From a bacterium (GTDB taxonomy: Bacteria; Babelota; Babeliae; Babelales; RVW-14), in NCBI GenBank assembly GCA_023249895.1, contig JAHFBS010000047.1:1-6982 (forward strand): a stretch of 6,982 bases of DNA. Direction: 5' to 3'. Position numbers and translations under genes: made by a program. Shown here in pieces: positions 1 to 6,982 of this stretch. A model generated the notes under the pieces. The model was not told where the DNA came from. It did not search any database and saw only the letters and a list, made by a program, of their open reading frames with translations. Position 1 is the first letter of the stretch. Every line of letters starts with the position of its first letter.

Positions 1-1
1 T

Positions 2-1096
2 GATTATACGCCCTACAGCACCGTGCGCGATCAGCATATTGCGCATGTGTGTGCAACCCGCAACGTTGCCTGTGAATTTTATGATGACGTGCTGTTACAT
101 GCGCCAGGGGTAGTGACTAAAAAAGATAAAAAGCCCTATACCATTTTTACGCCATTTTTTAAGAGCGCCGTACGGATAAAAGTTGATAAACCGCAACAAT
201 TGCCGGCAGGAACATTTTTCACCAAGAAAATTGAGGGCGAGCGTGCGGAGCTCTTAACAAAGTTAATGCCCGTAGAGAATAAAAATATTTTTGTGCGGGG
301 CGGTAGAACTGAGAGCTTACGTATTCTGAATAATCTTGAAAAATTTGTGCACTATGCGCGTGAACGAGATATTCCTGCGCTTGAAAAAACAACCGGTCTT
401 TCGGCGTATCTTAAATTTGGAACCTGTTCGGTACGTGAAGTTTATGTTGCGATGGTAAAAGCATTAGGCCCTCATCATCCTCTCGTGCGTCAGTTATATT
501 GGCGAGATTTTTTTACGCACATTGCTTTCTATTTTCCCCATGTTTTTGGGGCCCCTTTTTATCGCAAATTCCAGGGCATTGTATGGCAGAATGATAAGAA
601 AAAGTTTGCAGCATGGTGCGAGGGGCGAACGGGGTTTCCTATCGTTGATGCTGGTATGCGCCAACTTAATGTCACCGGTTTTATGCATAACCGTGTGCGC
701 ATGATAGTTGCATCGTTTCTGGCCAAAGATCTGCATATCGATTGGCGATGGGGCGAGCGTTATTTTGCGACGAAATTAGTTGATTATGACCCTTCGGTAA
801 ACAATGGTAATTGGCAATGGGCAGCATCGACCGGTTGTGATGCACAGCCCTATTTCCGCATATTTAACCCCTGGCTACAACAAAAGAAATTTGACCGTGA
901 ATGTGTGTATATCAAGCGTTGGGTTCCAGAGCTCAAGCCCTTTGAGCCGAAGATCATTCATACCTGGTATAAGCATGCCAATGCGGTAAAAAGTACGTAC
1001 CCAGCACCACTTATTGTCCATGAGCAAGAAGCCAAAAGCGCCAAAATGACGTATTTAAAGGCGATTTGTAAGGCAAAAAAGCTTAGTGTAGACTAG
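2..1096 (+). CDS. phr: Deoxyribodipyrimidine photolyase (class I CPD photolyase), 5' end cut by window edge
   Basis: This is a light-driven DNA repair flavoenzyme that splits cyclobutane pyrimidine dimers. The open frame runs back to base 2 and reads DYTPYS before the first GTG at 23. This matches the DYTP(Y/F) region inside photolyases, so GTG 23 is not the start and I estimate about 100 residues of the N-terminal antenna domain are missing. The FAD domain is complete. The dimer-contacting Trp of LYWRDF is at 500-502. The Trp electron-transfer chain equivalents (E. coli W306, W359, W382) are at 584-586, 743-745 and 812-814, and the second Trp of WQW at 818-820. The strongly conserved stretches MRQLN, MHNRVRMI, NNGNWQWAAS and PYFRIFNPW are all present. 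The Asn matching E. coli N378 (800-802) is kept, which favours a repair enzyme over a cryptochrome. Stop is TAG 1094-1096, and mnmG follows 44 bp later on the same strand. Confidence 0.95.
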   Translation, partial: DYTPYSTVRDQHIAHVCATRNVACEFYDDVLLHAPGVVTKKDKKPYTIFTPFFKSAVRIKVDKPQQLPAGTFFTKKIEGERAELLTKLMPVENKNIFVRGGRTESLRILNNLEKFVHYARERDIPALEKTTGLSAYLKFGTCSVREVYVAMVKALGPHHPLVRQLYWRDFFTHIAFYFPHVFGAPFYRKFQGIVWQNDKKKFAAWCEGRTGFPIVDAGMRQLNVTGFMHNRVRMIVASFLAKDLHIDWRWGERYFATKLVDYDPSVNNGNWQWAASTGCDAQPYFRIFNPWLQQKKFDRECVYIKRWVPELKPFEPKIIHTWYKHANAVKSTYPAPLIVHEQEAKSAKMTYLKAICKAKKLSVD

Positions 1097-1140
1097 AAAC
1101 AGGGGTTTTTTAGTATCCAACGCATAACAACGAATGATTC

Positions 1141-2988
1141 ATGAAAGATACATTTGACGTCATTGTGGTGGGTGGTGGGCATGCTGGTGTTGAGGCGGCT
1201 TATGCTGCCGCAAAAATGGGTTCTGCTACGCTGCTTGTAACACTTGATGTTACTCATGTTGCAACCATGCCGTGCAATCCTTCTATTGGCGGTCTTGGTA
1301 AAGGGCATATCGTTTTTGAGGTAAGCGCTCTTGGTGGGCTTATGCCACAGTTATGTTCCAAAACGTATCTTCAGGCGCGTATGCTTAATACCAGCAAAGG
1401 TCCTGCGGTACAAGGGTTGCGTCTTCAGATCGATAAATATGCGTACAGTGCGTTGGCATACGAATATCTTTCAGCGACGCCTAATCTTACCCTGATGTCA
1501 CAGGTTGTTACTGAACTTGTTACCGAAAATGGTGCGGTAAGAGGTGTTCGTACCGAGGATGGTACGATGTTGTATGCCCCAAGTGTGGTGATTACAACGG
1601 GTACTTTTCTTAATGGCCTCATGCATGTTGGCCGTACGCGTTATCAGGCAGGGCGTCGTGGCGAACGTGCGGTCTATGGTCTTTCTGCTTCAATCGGGAA
1701 TGCCATGGGTGTCCCAGTATCGCGTTTAAAAACAGGCACGCCTCCACGATTACTGACCTCATCAATTGATTATAATCAGCTTGAACAACAGCCGGCAGAG
1801 CGGTTGGAATATCTGTATGAATTTGATCCGATAACAGTTGTTGAAAAAATACCGTGTTACGTAACGACGACTAATGCCACAACCCATGAAATTATTCGCA
1901 AAAGCCTTCATCTTTCTGCTTTATACAGCGGCAATATCAAAGGTATTGGACCTCGTTACTGTCCTTCTATCGAAGATAAAGTTGGCCGTTATCCTGATCG
2001 TGATGCGCACCATGTTTTTATTGAACCCGAAGGAGCTTCGATTGAGGAAGTATATCCAGCCGGGCTTTCAACATCACTTCCCCTTGAAGTTCAAGATGCC
2101 TATATCCACAGTATCAAGGGTTTGGAACATGCAGTTATTACTAAATGTGGCTATGCGATTGAATATGATTTTATTCAGCCAACCAATTTGACCACATCGC
2201 TTGAGGCAAAGACGGTTGCTGGGCTTTTTCTGGCAGGACAGATTAATGGTACGACTGGATATGAAGAAGCTGCAGGCCAAGGACTGGTCGCTGGAATCAA
2301 TGCGCACCTTAAGCATGCGGACAAAGAACCATTTATCTTAAGTCGTAATGAAAGTTATATCGGCGTGATGATTGATGATTTGGTGACGCTTGGTGCTGAT
2401 GAACCATATCGTATGTTTACGTCACGTGCAGAGCGTCGACTTCTTTTGCGCCAAGACAATGTGTTCTCTCGTCTGATGCCGTATGGCAAGCAGCTTGGGC
2501 TTATTGATGAAGATCTTTATCAAAAGTTTTTACGTGAAAAACATATCATTGAATGCGGTATAAGCGCGGTACGTGAAGCGGGTACGTCGAGCACCTTGTT
2601 TAAACTTTTACATGGTTCTGAATTTACGCATGACGTTCAGCGTGAAATTAAAGAGCTTTTGCATCCTTTACTTGCGCGCCATAACGTATCAGCGGACGAC
2701 GTTTCACCACGTATTTTGTTGTGTATTCACGCTGAGATTAAATATGATGGCTATCTTGATAAAGAGCGTCGCGAGGTCGAAAAGACCCAACGCTTTCAGG
2801 CACTTAAGATTCCTGTCGATTTTGTGTACACCAATACACCGGGATTGAGCAAGGAATTACAACAAAAATTAAATTTCTACCGACCAGCATCCATTGCACA
2901 CGCGCAGCTTATTCCTGGTATGACACCGGCGGCGATATCAATTCTTATTTTTAACGTAAGAATGCGGGAAAAAAATTATGCAGCATAA
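1141..2988 (+). CDS. mnmG: tRNA uridine-5-carboxymethylaminomethyl(34) synthesis enzyme MnmG (GidA)
   Basis: MnmG works with the GTPase MnmE in the cytoplasm to add the (carboxymethyl)aminomethyl group at C5 of wobble uridine 34, using FAD, NADH and methylenetetrahydrofolate. At 615 residues it has the usual family length. The FAD dinucleotide motif [10 protein letters not shown] starts at residue 11. The family cysteines appear as C45 in MPCNPSIGG and C274 in RYCPSIEDK. Other hallmarks are TGTFLNG (153-159), [12 protein letters not shown] (from 366), and the C-terminal MnmE/tRNA-binding helices with KLNFY and TPAAISIL (595-602). The ATG at 1141 puts the FAD motif at the normal distance from the N-terminus. 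No clear Shine-Dalgarno sequence precedes it (ACAACGAATGATTC), so initiation may rely on read-through from phr or on a leader of unusual type. The 3' end overlaps the sufB start by 11 bp. Confidence 0.97.
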   Translation: MKDTFDVIVVGGGHAGVEAAYAAAKMGSATLLVTLDVTHVATMPCNPSIGGLGKGHIVFEVSALGGLMPQLCSKTYLQARMLNTSKGPAVQGLRLQIDKYAYSALAYEYLSATPNLTLMSQVVTELVTENGAVRGVRTEDGTMLYAPSVVITTGTFLNGLMHVGRTRYQAGRRGERAVYGLSASIGNAMGVPVSRLKTGTPPRLLTSSIDYNQLEQQPAERLEYLYEFDPITVVEKIPCYVTTTNATTHEIIRKSLHLSALYSGNIKGIGPRYCPSIEDKVGRYPDRDAHHVFIEPEGASIEEVYPAGLSTSLPLEVQDAYIHSIKGLEHAVITKCGYAIEYDFIQPTNLTTSLEAKTVAGLFLAGQINGTTGYEEAAGQGLVAGINAHLKHADKEPFILSRNESYIGVMIDDLVTLGADEPYRMFTSRAERRLLLRQDNVFSRLMPYGKQLGLIDEDLYQKFLREKHIIECGISAVREAGTSSTLFKLLHGSEFTHDVQREIKELLHPLLARHNVSADDVSPRILLCIHAEIKYDGYLDKERREVEKTQRFQALKIPVDFVYTNTPGLSKELQQKLNFYRPASIAHAQLIPGMTPAAISILIFNVRMREKNYAA

Positions 2989-4327
2989 GTCGACGACTCA
3001 TGATCATGGCCTTAACGAACGTATTGTGCGTGAGATCTCAGCATGCAAAAATGAACCGGCATGGATGCTTGAGCGTCGCTTGGAAGGCTTAGCGCATTTT
3101 CAGGCAATGGCTTTGCCAACGTGGGGTCCAGATCTTTCAGCGCTTGATCCCAATGACATTTGCTATTACCTCAAGCCCGCAGAAAAAAAAGCCCAGCGAT
3201 GGGAAGATGTCCCCTCAGATATCAAAGCAACTTTTGAGCAACTTGGCGTTCCTGAAGCGGAAAAAAAATATCTTGCTGGGTTGAGTGCGCAATATGAATC
3301 TGAGGTTGTTTACCATAATTTGAAGGATGAATGGCACGCTAAAGGTGTCATTTTTACCGATACCGAAACAGGGCTGCGTGAACATCCGGAATTATTTAAG
3401 AAATTTTTTGGATCGGTTGTTCCCGTTGATGATAATAAATTTGCCGCGCTCAATACCGCGTTGTGGAGCGGCGGAAGTTTTATTTATGTTCCAGCTGGCG
3501 TTCAAGTTACTATTCCTTTGCAAGCATATTTCCGCATTAATGCTGAAAAAATGGGTCAGTTTGAGCGAACGCTTATTATTGCTGATGAAGGAAGTCTGGT
3601 GACGTACGTCGAAGGTTGCACTGCTCCTGCATATGCATCGCATGCGTTGCACAGTGCAGTTGTTGAAATCATTGCGCACCAAAAAGCACGTGTTCGTTAT
3701 TATACGATTCAAAATTGGTCCAAAAATGTGTACAACCTGGTTACCAAACGTGCCGTTGCGCATGAGCATGCTGTCGTTGAATGGATTGACGGCAACTTTG
3801 GAAGCAAGTTAACCATGAAATATCCCGCGGTAATCTTGCAGGGACAAGGTGCGCGTGCTGATATTTTATCCATTGCTCTTGCCGGTTCACAAGAACAAAT
3901 TCAGGATGCAGGAAGCAAAGTTATTCATCGTGCTGCACATACAAGTTCGCGCATTATTTCAAAATCGATAAGTTCGCGCGGTGGTCGAACCAGCTATCGA
4001 GGCTTGGTTGCCATTGGTCGTGAAGCTGTGCATGCAAAGTCTTATGTGCAGTGCAATGCATTGATACTTGATAAAAGTTCCCGCGCCGATGCATATCCTT
4101 CAATTGATGTTAAACAACACCAGGTTGATGTTGGTCACGAAGCAACCGTAAGCAAACTTGATGATGAACGCCTTTTTTATCTGATGAGTCGTGGCTTTAC
4201 CGCTCCTGCTGCTCGGACGTTGATAGTTAATGGATTTATAGAGCCTTTTGTTAAACAGCTTCCTATGGAATTTGCTGTCGAAATGAATCGGCTTATTGAA
4301 CTTGAGATGGAAGATTCGGTTGGGTAG
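2978..4327 (+). CDS. sufB: Fe-S cluster assembly scaffold protein SufB
   Basis: SufB is the cytoplasmic scaffold on which the SUF pathway builds iron-sulfur clusters, as part of a SufB-SufC2-SufD complex. The 449-residue product matches the family from end to end. It has an N-terminal helical part ([32 protein letters not shown]), a beta-helix core ([40 protein letters not shown]), and the C-terminal helices ([18 protein letters not shown]). Functional residues are intact: C214 in EGCTAP (E. coli C254), C359 in VQCNALIL (E. coli C405), and H387-E388 in GHEATVSK (E. coli H433-E434), with the same C-to-H spacing of 28. It resembles the shorter SufB type of Gram-positives and cyanobacteria more than the 495-residue E. 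coli form. ATG 2978 overlaps mnmG and has a modest GGGA (2966-2969) in front. The SufD-like gene follows after 3 bp. Confidence 0.97.
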   Translation: MQHKSTTHDHGLNERIVREISACKNEPAWMLERRLEGLAHFQAMALPTWGPDLSALDPNDICYYLKPAEKKAQRWEDVPSDIKATFEQLGVPEAEKKYLAGLSAQYESEVVYHNLKDEWHAKGVIFTDTETGLREHPELFKKFFGSVVPVDDNKFAALNTALWSGGSFIYVPAGVQVTIPLQAYFRINAEKMGQFERTLIIADEGSLVTYVEGCTAPAYASHALHSAVVEIIAHQKARVRYYTIQNWSKNVYNLVTKRAVAHEHAVVEWIDGNFGSKLTMKYPAVILQGQGARADILSIALAGSQEQIQDAGSKVIHRAAHTSSRIISKSISSRGGRTSYRGLVAIGREAVHAKSYVQCNALILDKSSRADAYPSIDVKQHQVDVGHEATVSKLDDERLFYLMSRGFTAPAARTLIVNGFIEPFVKQLPMEFAVEMNRLIELEMEDSVG

Positions 4328-4330
4328 CTT

Positions 4331-5056
4331 ATGATGATGTCACTACAAAAACTTACTATTTATCTTGGCACTGATAGCACAGAACCATTATCACTGCGCG
4401 AGCTTTTGTCCGGTCAGATTGCAGATGATTCATACCATGAGGTTGCGGTAACGATTATGATAGCGCCCTCGGTTGCGGTAACAATTCGAGATGATCTTAC
4501 GTCATCGACTACGCAATCGATTCATCATTCGATTGAATTTGTGGTGCATCGATATGGCACGCTGAAATATTCCTGCCACGCTCACAACCTTGCCTCTGAG
4601 GTTGTGCAAAAAGAAATAGCCGTTCGTCTTGTGGGGCGGAATGCCCGTGCTGACGTATGGGTTGCCTGGCAGGGGTCAGGAAGCAAAAAATGCGTGATAA
4701 AAACAGTCCAAGATCATCAGGCCGAACATAGTCAAAGTCATGTGGAAGTGCGTGGTGTGCTTGATGATACGGCGGTTCTTTCATGCACTAGTCTTATCAA
4801 AGTTATTCCGCAGGCTTTTGACGTTGTTGCCGACCAACTTAATAAAAATCTTATGCTTAGTTCTACGGCGCATGCTCTTGCCGCTCCGCAGCTTGAAGTT
4901 GAAAATAATGACGTACAATGTCGTCATGGCGCAGCAATAAGCACGCTATCAGAAGATCAGTTATTTTATCTTGAAGGACGTGGGTTGAGTTTTGAACATG
5001 CTCGTCGCATGTTGGTACAAAGCTTTCTCAATGCCCATTCAGAACGTAACATTTAA
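4331..5056 (+). CDS. sufD: SufD-like Fe-S assembly protein, about half the usual length
   Basis: The product should pair with SufB in the SUF scaffold complex. Assignment rests mainly on the C-terminal third: PQLEVENNDVQCRHGAAIS, then SEDQLFYLEGRGL and a terminal helix. This is the SufB/SufD C-terminal pattern and resembles SufB's own end (LFYLMSRG). C197 and H199 form the SufD C-x-H-G motif; H199 corresponds to the histidine reported as important in E. coli SufD (H360). At 241 residues it is far shorter than E. coli SufD (about 420). The N-terminal helical domain is missing and only a shortened beta-strand-rich region precedes the motif. sufB ends 3 bp upstream with its normal C-terminus, so the short length is not an obvious frameshift. 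Three consecutive ATGs (4331, 4334, 4337) compete as starts, with no strong ribosome site, and translational coupling to sufB is likely. The 3' end overlaps the convergent gene by 29 bp. Confidence 0.82.
   Translation: MMMSLQKLTIYLGTDSTEPLSLRELLSGQIADDSYHEVAVTIMIAPSVAVTIRDDLTSSTTQSIHHSIEFVVHRYGTLKYSCHAHNLASEVVQKEIAVRLVGRNARADVWVAWQGSGSKKCVIKTVQDHQAEHSQSHVEVRGVLDDTAVLSCTSLIKVIPQAFDVVADQLNKNLMLSSTAHALAAPQLEVENNDVQCRHGAAISTLSEDQLFYLEGRGLSFEHARRMLVQSFLNAHSERNI
4441..4482 (+). repeat. 12-bp direct repeat inside the SufD-like gene
   Basis: GGTTGCGGTAAC occurs at 4441-4452 and again at 4471-4482, exactly 30 bp apart and in frame, so VAVTI is encoded twice ten residues apart. Beyond 15 of 16 bases the copies diverge. 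The SufB/SufD core is a beta-helix, so the repeated strand may simply be two rungs of that fold, or the trace of a small in-frame duplication. Confidence 0.6.
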
Positions 5057-6197
5057 TCGGTAGATTAAAATTGGCAAGATCAATAAGCCAGCCGGTTTCA
5101 ATTTTACATTTGAGCTTGTTGTAATTCTGGCGTGTTGCATAATCGATTTCGAGTAACGGTACAAACTCATCACCAATTTTTACATAGGGATCAAGTTCAC
5201 GAAATTTTGGTGAAACAATGGTACATGCTTGTTGATTTACATGACGAAATTTATTATTTTTGCGCGCATTTTCTATGTATGCTTCGTGATTAATTACAAT
5301 ATCAACGCAGGTACTGATGATAGGATCATTGCTTTGGGTAAGGCGTGCCCATACATCATCATCTGACATATCGTAAACGAAATCTTTTTCTTGGATTATC
5401 CCAATGTTAAATGCGCGTTCAAGGGCATGTTTGGTGTACTCGTAAACTACGGTGTTCCATGGCGCGCTCATGTTGAGTTTGATTGTTTCTAGGTAAAGAT
5501 TAACAAGCTGTTGTGCACTTTTCATCGTTCTAAAGTACCAACCTTGGTCAGGTTTTTTGGCGAGCGATTCTTGAAAATCAAGATCTGCTACGAGGTTGCG
5601 CAGTTCTGTTGATGATATTTTTCCCGCAAGCAATCCACCAACAAGCGTGTAATCATAACGATCAAGGAAAGGCTTTTGCGATACCTCATCAATTGAGAAA
5701 TGATGCTTTTCAAGAATAGCCTCAACTCCGTGTTCACTTAAAAAGTTTTTAAGAACATCGTCTTGATAGGCAGTATTTGTTTTTTTGTTTCCTTGATAAA
5801 GAAAATCAGCAACATGAGAAAATGCGGTATGTGAGATGTCATGAAGCAATGCTGATATCTGGTCTTTAAGTGGACGTCCTTTGATGCGATAGAGTGACCA
5901 TAAACATATCGAATGATCAAATCGCGTGTAGTTATAACCGTTGGCATACAATGTTTTTGCTTTGACATAATGCGAAGGGCCATATTGATGAATTTTTATT
6001 AGGCGCTGCATGGCAGGGCAGGCAACAAGATCATAAAAAATTGGTTCAGTGCACACAAAGTGTCCATAGGGCGTTGTGACATGCATACCATCTGCGGCAT
6101 AATCGATTGATACAATGTTTTCATGCGCATTGACGGTTGAGAAAAAAAGGGAAAATAAAAACAAATGTGTAATCGGTGCTCTTGAAAACAAAATCAT
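5028..6197 (-). CDS. Exported HD-domain phosphohydrolase (COG1078/dNTPase-like)
   Basis: This is a metal-dependent phosphohydrolase-type protein of 389 residues; its substrate is unknown. Residues 1-24 look like a Sec signal peptide (hydrophobic FLFSLFFS, then cleavage after VNA), so it probably acts outside the cytoplasm. The mature N-terminus has the layout of the dGTPase/SAMHD1/COG1078 group: FYDLVACPAMQRLIKIHQYG (53-72), then YTRFDHS with candidate ligand H95, then ALLHDISHTAFSHV with the HD pair H119-D120 plus H123 and H128. The last metal Asp is not certain; D182 in DRYDY and D207 in ADLDF are candidates. The C-terminal part (KFRELDPYV, GDEFVPLLEID) resembles the tail of COG1078 proteins. 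The start is ATG at 6197-6195 with a weak GAAAG (6205-6209) upstream. The gene stands alone on this strand. HD fold confidence is high; export is likely, and activity is inferred. Confidence 0.85.
   Translation of the reverse strand: MILFSRAPITHLFLFSLFFSTVNAHENIVSIDYAADGMHVTTPYGHFVCTEPIFYDLVACPAMQRLIKIHQYGPSHYVKAKTLYANGYNYTRFDHSICLWSLYRIKGRPLKDQISALLHDISHTAFSHVADFLYQGNKKTNTAYQDDVLKNFLSEHGVEAILEKHHFSIDEVSQKPFLDRYDYTLVGGLLAGKISSTELRNLVADLDFQESLAKKPDQGWYFRTMKSAQQLVNLYLETIKLNMSAPWNTVVYEYTKHALERAFNIGIIQEKDFVYDMSDDDVWARLTQSNDPIISTCVDIVINHEAYIENARKNNKFRHVNQQACTIVSPKFRELDPYVKIGDEFVPLLEIDYATRQNYNKLKCKIETGWLIDLANFNLPIKCYVLNGH
5052..5069. repeat. 7-bp inverted repeat at the sufD/HD-gene convergence
   Basis: TTTAATC (5052-5058) and GATTAAA (5063-5069) can pair around a GGTA loop. 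The repeat contains the sufD-like stop codon (TAA 5054-5056) and lies in the last codons of the HD gene. The stem is AT-rich and no T-run follows on either strand, so it is at best a weak transcript end. Confidence 0.35.
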
Positions 6198-6225
6198 CGA
6201 TATTCTTTCGCGCTAGAAAAATAAA

Positions 6226-6300
6226 GTATTTTTGTGGCTACGGAACTTTTACGCCTAACGAATATGGCTCATAAGGTTAGATATTCTAGGTATTTTTGTG
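6226..6300 (+). repeat. 11-bp direct repeat in the divergent intergenic region
   Basis: GTATTTTTGTG is present at 6226-6236 and 6290-6300, 64 bp apart. One copy lies in the leader of the HD gene and the other within the spacer of its candidate promoter. It could be a pair of regulator sites, but the sequence is T-rich and chance similarity is possible. Confidence 0.4.
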
Positions 6301-6310
6301 TGTTTGTAAA
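6283..6310 (-). promoter_or_regulatory. Candidate sigma-70 promoter for the HD-domain gene
   Basis: Read on the - strand, TTTACA (6310-6305; 5 of 6 to TTGACA) is followed after 16 bp by TAGAAT (6288-6283; 5 of 6 to TATAAT). Transcription would start near 6276 and leave a leader of roughly 80 nt before the ATG at 6197. This is a prediction by eye only. Confidence 0.45.
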
Positions 6311-6319
6311 GCGAGTGTG

Positions 6320-6349
6320 TTGACTTCCTAACAACCTGCTCTTCATAAT
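6320..6349 (+). promoter_or_regulatory. Candidate sigma-70 promoter for the Cys/His-rich protein gene
   Basis: TTGACT (6320-6325; 5 of 6 consensus) and CATAAT (6344-6349; 5 of 6) are separated by 18 bp. The predicted start near 6356 leaves a leader of about 40 nt carrying a strong ribosome binding site. The -35 box is 9 bp from the -35 box of the oppositely oriented candidate promoter at 6283-6310. Confidence 0.5.
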
Positions 6350-6380
6350 AAAAATCTAATGATTTTGCCAAAGATATTAT

Positions 6381-6387
6381 AAAGGAG
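6381..6387 (+). promoter_or_regulatory. Strong Shine-Dalgarno site AAAGGAG
   Basis: AAAGGAG ends 6 nt before ATG 6394. It is the best ribosome binding site in the window and fixes the start of the partial gene that follows, right in front of a signal-peptide-like sequence. Confidence 0.85.
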
Positions 6388-6393
6388 TTGAGA

Positions 6394-6982
6394 ATGAAGA
6401 AGGTCTTGTTCCTGTCGACTATCATAATGTTCCTTTCTTCGCTTTCTGCTATGCAGTCCCCACGCACCGAGCATGATAACAATAAAGTACTATGTTGCGC
6501 CTTGTGTCGTGAGCCGATTGAGCAGGGTGGTTGTTGTGCAAAGTTTCTTAACAAGCTTTTTTGTCGTATGACAAGTGTGCATTGTCCAATTCCAGATTGT
6601 GTCGTTATTTGTCATCCAAGTTGTTTGCAACAACATGTAGAAAAAATTCATCATCAAGACGATTCTAATATTGCTACATGTAATCCTTGCGACGTTGCTT
6701 TGAATGTATTAGAAGGATGTGCTTGTTTGGCTTTTGCAGTAGCTACGATTGCAGCTGGCTGTATTGGTATTGGGGTTCTTACGTATCCACTTTATGCCGG
6801 TGGGCGGATGATGTTTGGGTCATGGTTTGATGCGCCGTTTGTTGTCTTCCTTGGATATGAATTGAGCGACTCTATGGCAGATGCTACAGATCCACGATTG
6901 AGGGCATTTGCGCGTATTGCCGGAGCGTTGTGGGGTGTGAGTGCGGGCGCGTTTGATATTTGGCTTTATAACGCAAGAAACA
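6394..6982 (+). CDS. Exported Cys/His-rich (RING/zinc-finger-like) protein with hydrophobic segments, 3' end cut by window edge
   Basis: I do not recognise the family. An open frame of 196 codons runs from ATG 6394 off the window without a stop. Residues 1-19 look like a signal peptide (MKK, hydrophobic VLFLSTIIMFLSSLSA, cleavage after A19). Residues 34-99 are dense in potential metal ligands: C34, C35, C38, C47, C48, C57, H63, C64, C69, C73, H74, C77, H81, H86, H87, C96, C99. The order CxxC, CxxxxxHC, CHxxC, CxxC recalls RING or other treble-clef zinc fingers, but spacing does not match a classical RING exactly. Disulfides are an alternative if the domain is exported. Residues about 103-133 form a probable membrane helix, followed by further hydrophobic stretches near 147-155 and 171-192. 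The gene is divergent from the HD gene, with its own candidate promoter and strong ribosome site. Coding status is well supported; function is unknown. Confidence 0.78.
   Translation, partial: MKKVLFLSTIIMFLSSLSAMQSPRTEHDNNKVLCCALCREPIEQGGCCAKFLNKLFCRMTSVHCPIPDCVVICHPSCLQQHVEKIHHQDDSNIATCNPCDVALNVLEGCACLAFAVATIAAGCIGIGVLTYPLYAGGRMMFGSWFDAPFVVFLGYELSDSMADATDPRLRAFARIAGALWGVSAGAFDIWLYNARN

Noticed and set aside
1066..1094. TTGTAA-17 bp-TAGACT as a promoter for mnmG
   Set aside because: Only 4 of 6 matches in each box and located inside the end of phr; such matches are expected by chance.
1093..1113. Possible hairpin with T-run after phr (CTAGAAAC, loop AGGG, GTTTTTTAG)
   Set aside because: The stem needs a bulge and a G-T pair, is AT-rich, and the T-run is part of the stem itself. 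It is too weak to call an intrinsic terminator.
1134..1157. Seven-codon open frame (MIHERYI) overlapping the mnmG start
   Set aside because: It has no ribosome binding site and no regulatory-peptide character; most likely coincidental.
3392..3769. 125-residue open frame on the - strand within sufB
   Set aside because: It lies wholly inside the highly conserved SufB core and has no family-like sequence; it is a shadow of that gene.
6255..6276. CTAAC/GTTAG inverted repeat with a 16-nt loop in the intergenic region
   Set aside because: Only five base pairs around a long loop; not above chance.
6351..6366. AAAATC/GATTTT 6-bp hairpin in the leader of the Cys/His-rich gene
   Set aside because: A very AT-rich stem of six pairs would hardly be stable and such matches are frequent in this AT-rich leader.
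6255..6554. 99-residue open frame on the - strand in the divergent region
   Set aside because: It is antisense to the start of the signal-peptide gene at 6394, which has a strong ribosome site, and its translation shows no recognisable domain.

Overview
The window reads as a bacterial chromosome segment with the standard genetic code, tightly packed genes and moderate GC. The informational and metabolic genes are conserved and easy to name. The two right-hand genes encode exported proteins that I recognise only at domain level. Short N-terminal signals of the kind seen at 6394 (MKK...SLSA), a secreted HD-domain protein and a secreted Cys/His-rich zinc-finger-like protein remind me of Candidatus Dependentiae (TM6) and similar reduced, host-associated bacteria. 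That placement is inference from memory; no marker in the window proves it.

Left and centre (1-5056, + strand) form a close-packed series. First is the 3' part of a class I CPD photolyase (phr), cut by the window edge. After a 44-bp gap comes mnmG, the FAD subunit of the tRNA U34 modification enzyme. sufB starts inside the last codons of mnmG (11-bp overlap). A short SufD-like gene follows sufB after 3 bp. The spacing suggests that at least mnmG-sufB-sufD are co-transcribed. SufB and the SufD-like protein would form the Fe-S scaffold core, but the ATPase SufC, which they need, is not between them or elsewhere in the window.

Right part (5028-6982): an HD-domain phosphohydrolase gene with a signal peptide lies on the - strand and converges on sufD with a 29-bp tail-to-tail overlap. 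A 196-bp intergenic region (6198-6393) then separates it from a + strand gene with a strong ribosome binding site. That gene encodes an exported Cys/His-rich protein with hydrophobic C-terminal segments and runs off the window. The intergenic region holds two back-to-back promoter-like sequences, which suggests the two exported proteins are divergently transcribed from one control region.

No tRNA, rRNA, CRISPR array, insertion sequence or convincing intrinsic terminator was seen. I found no clear new multi-gene system. The best leads are the pair of exported proteins and the half-length SufD.
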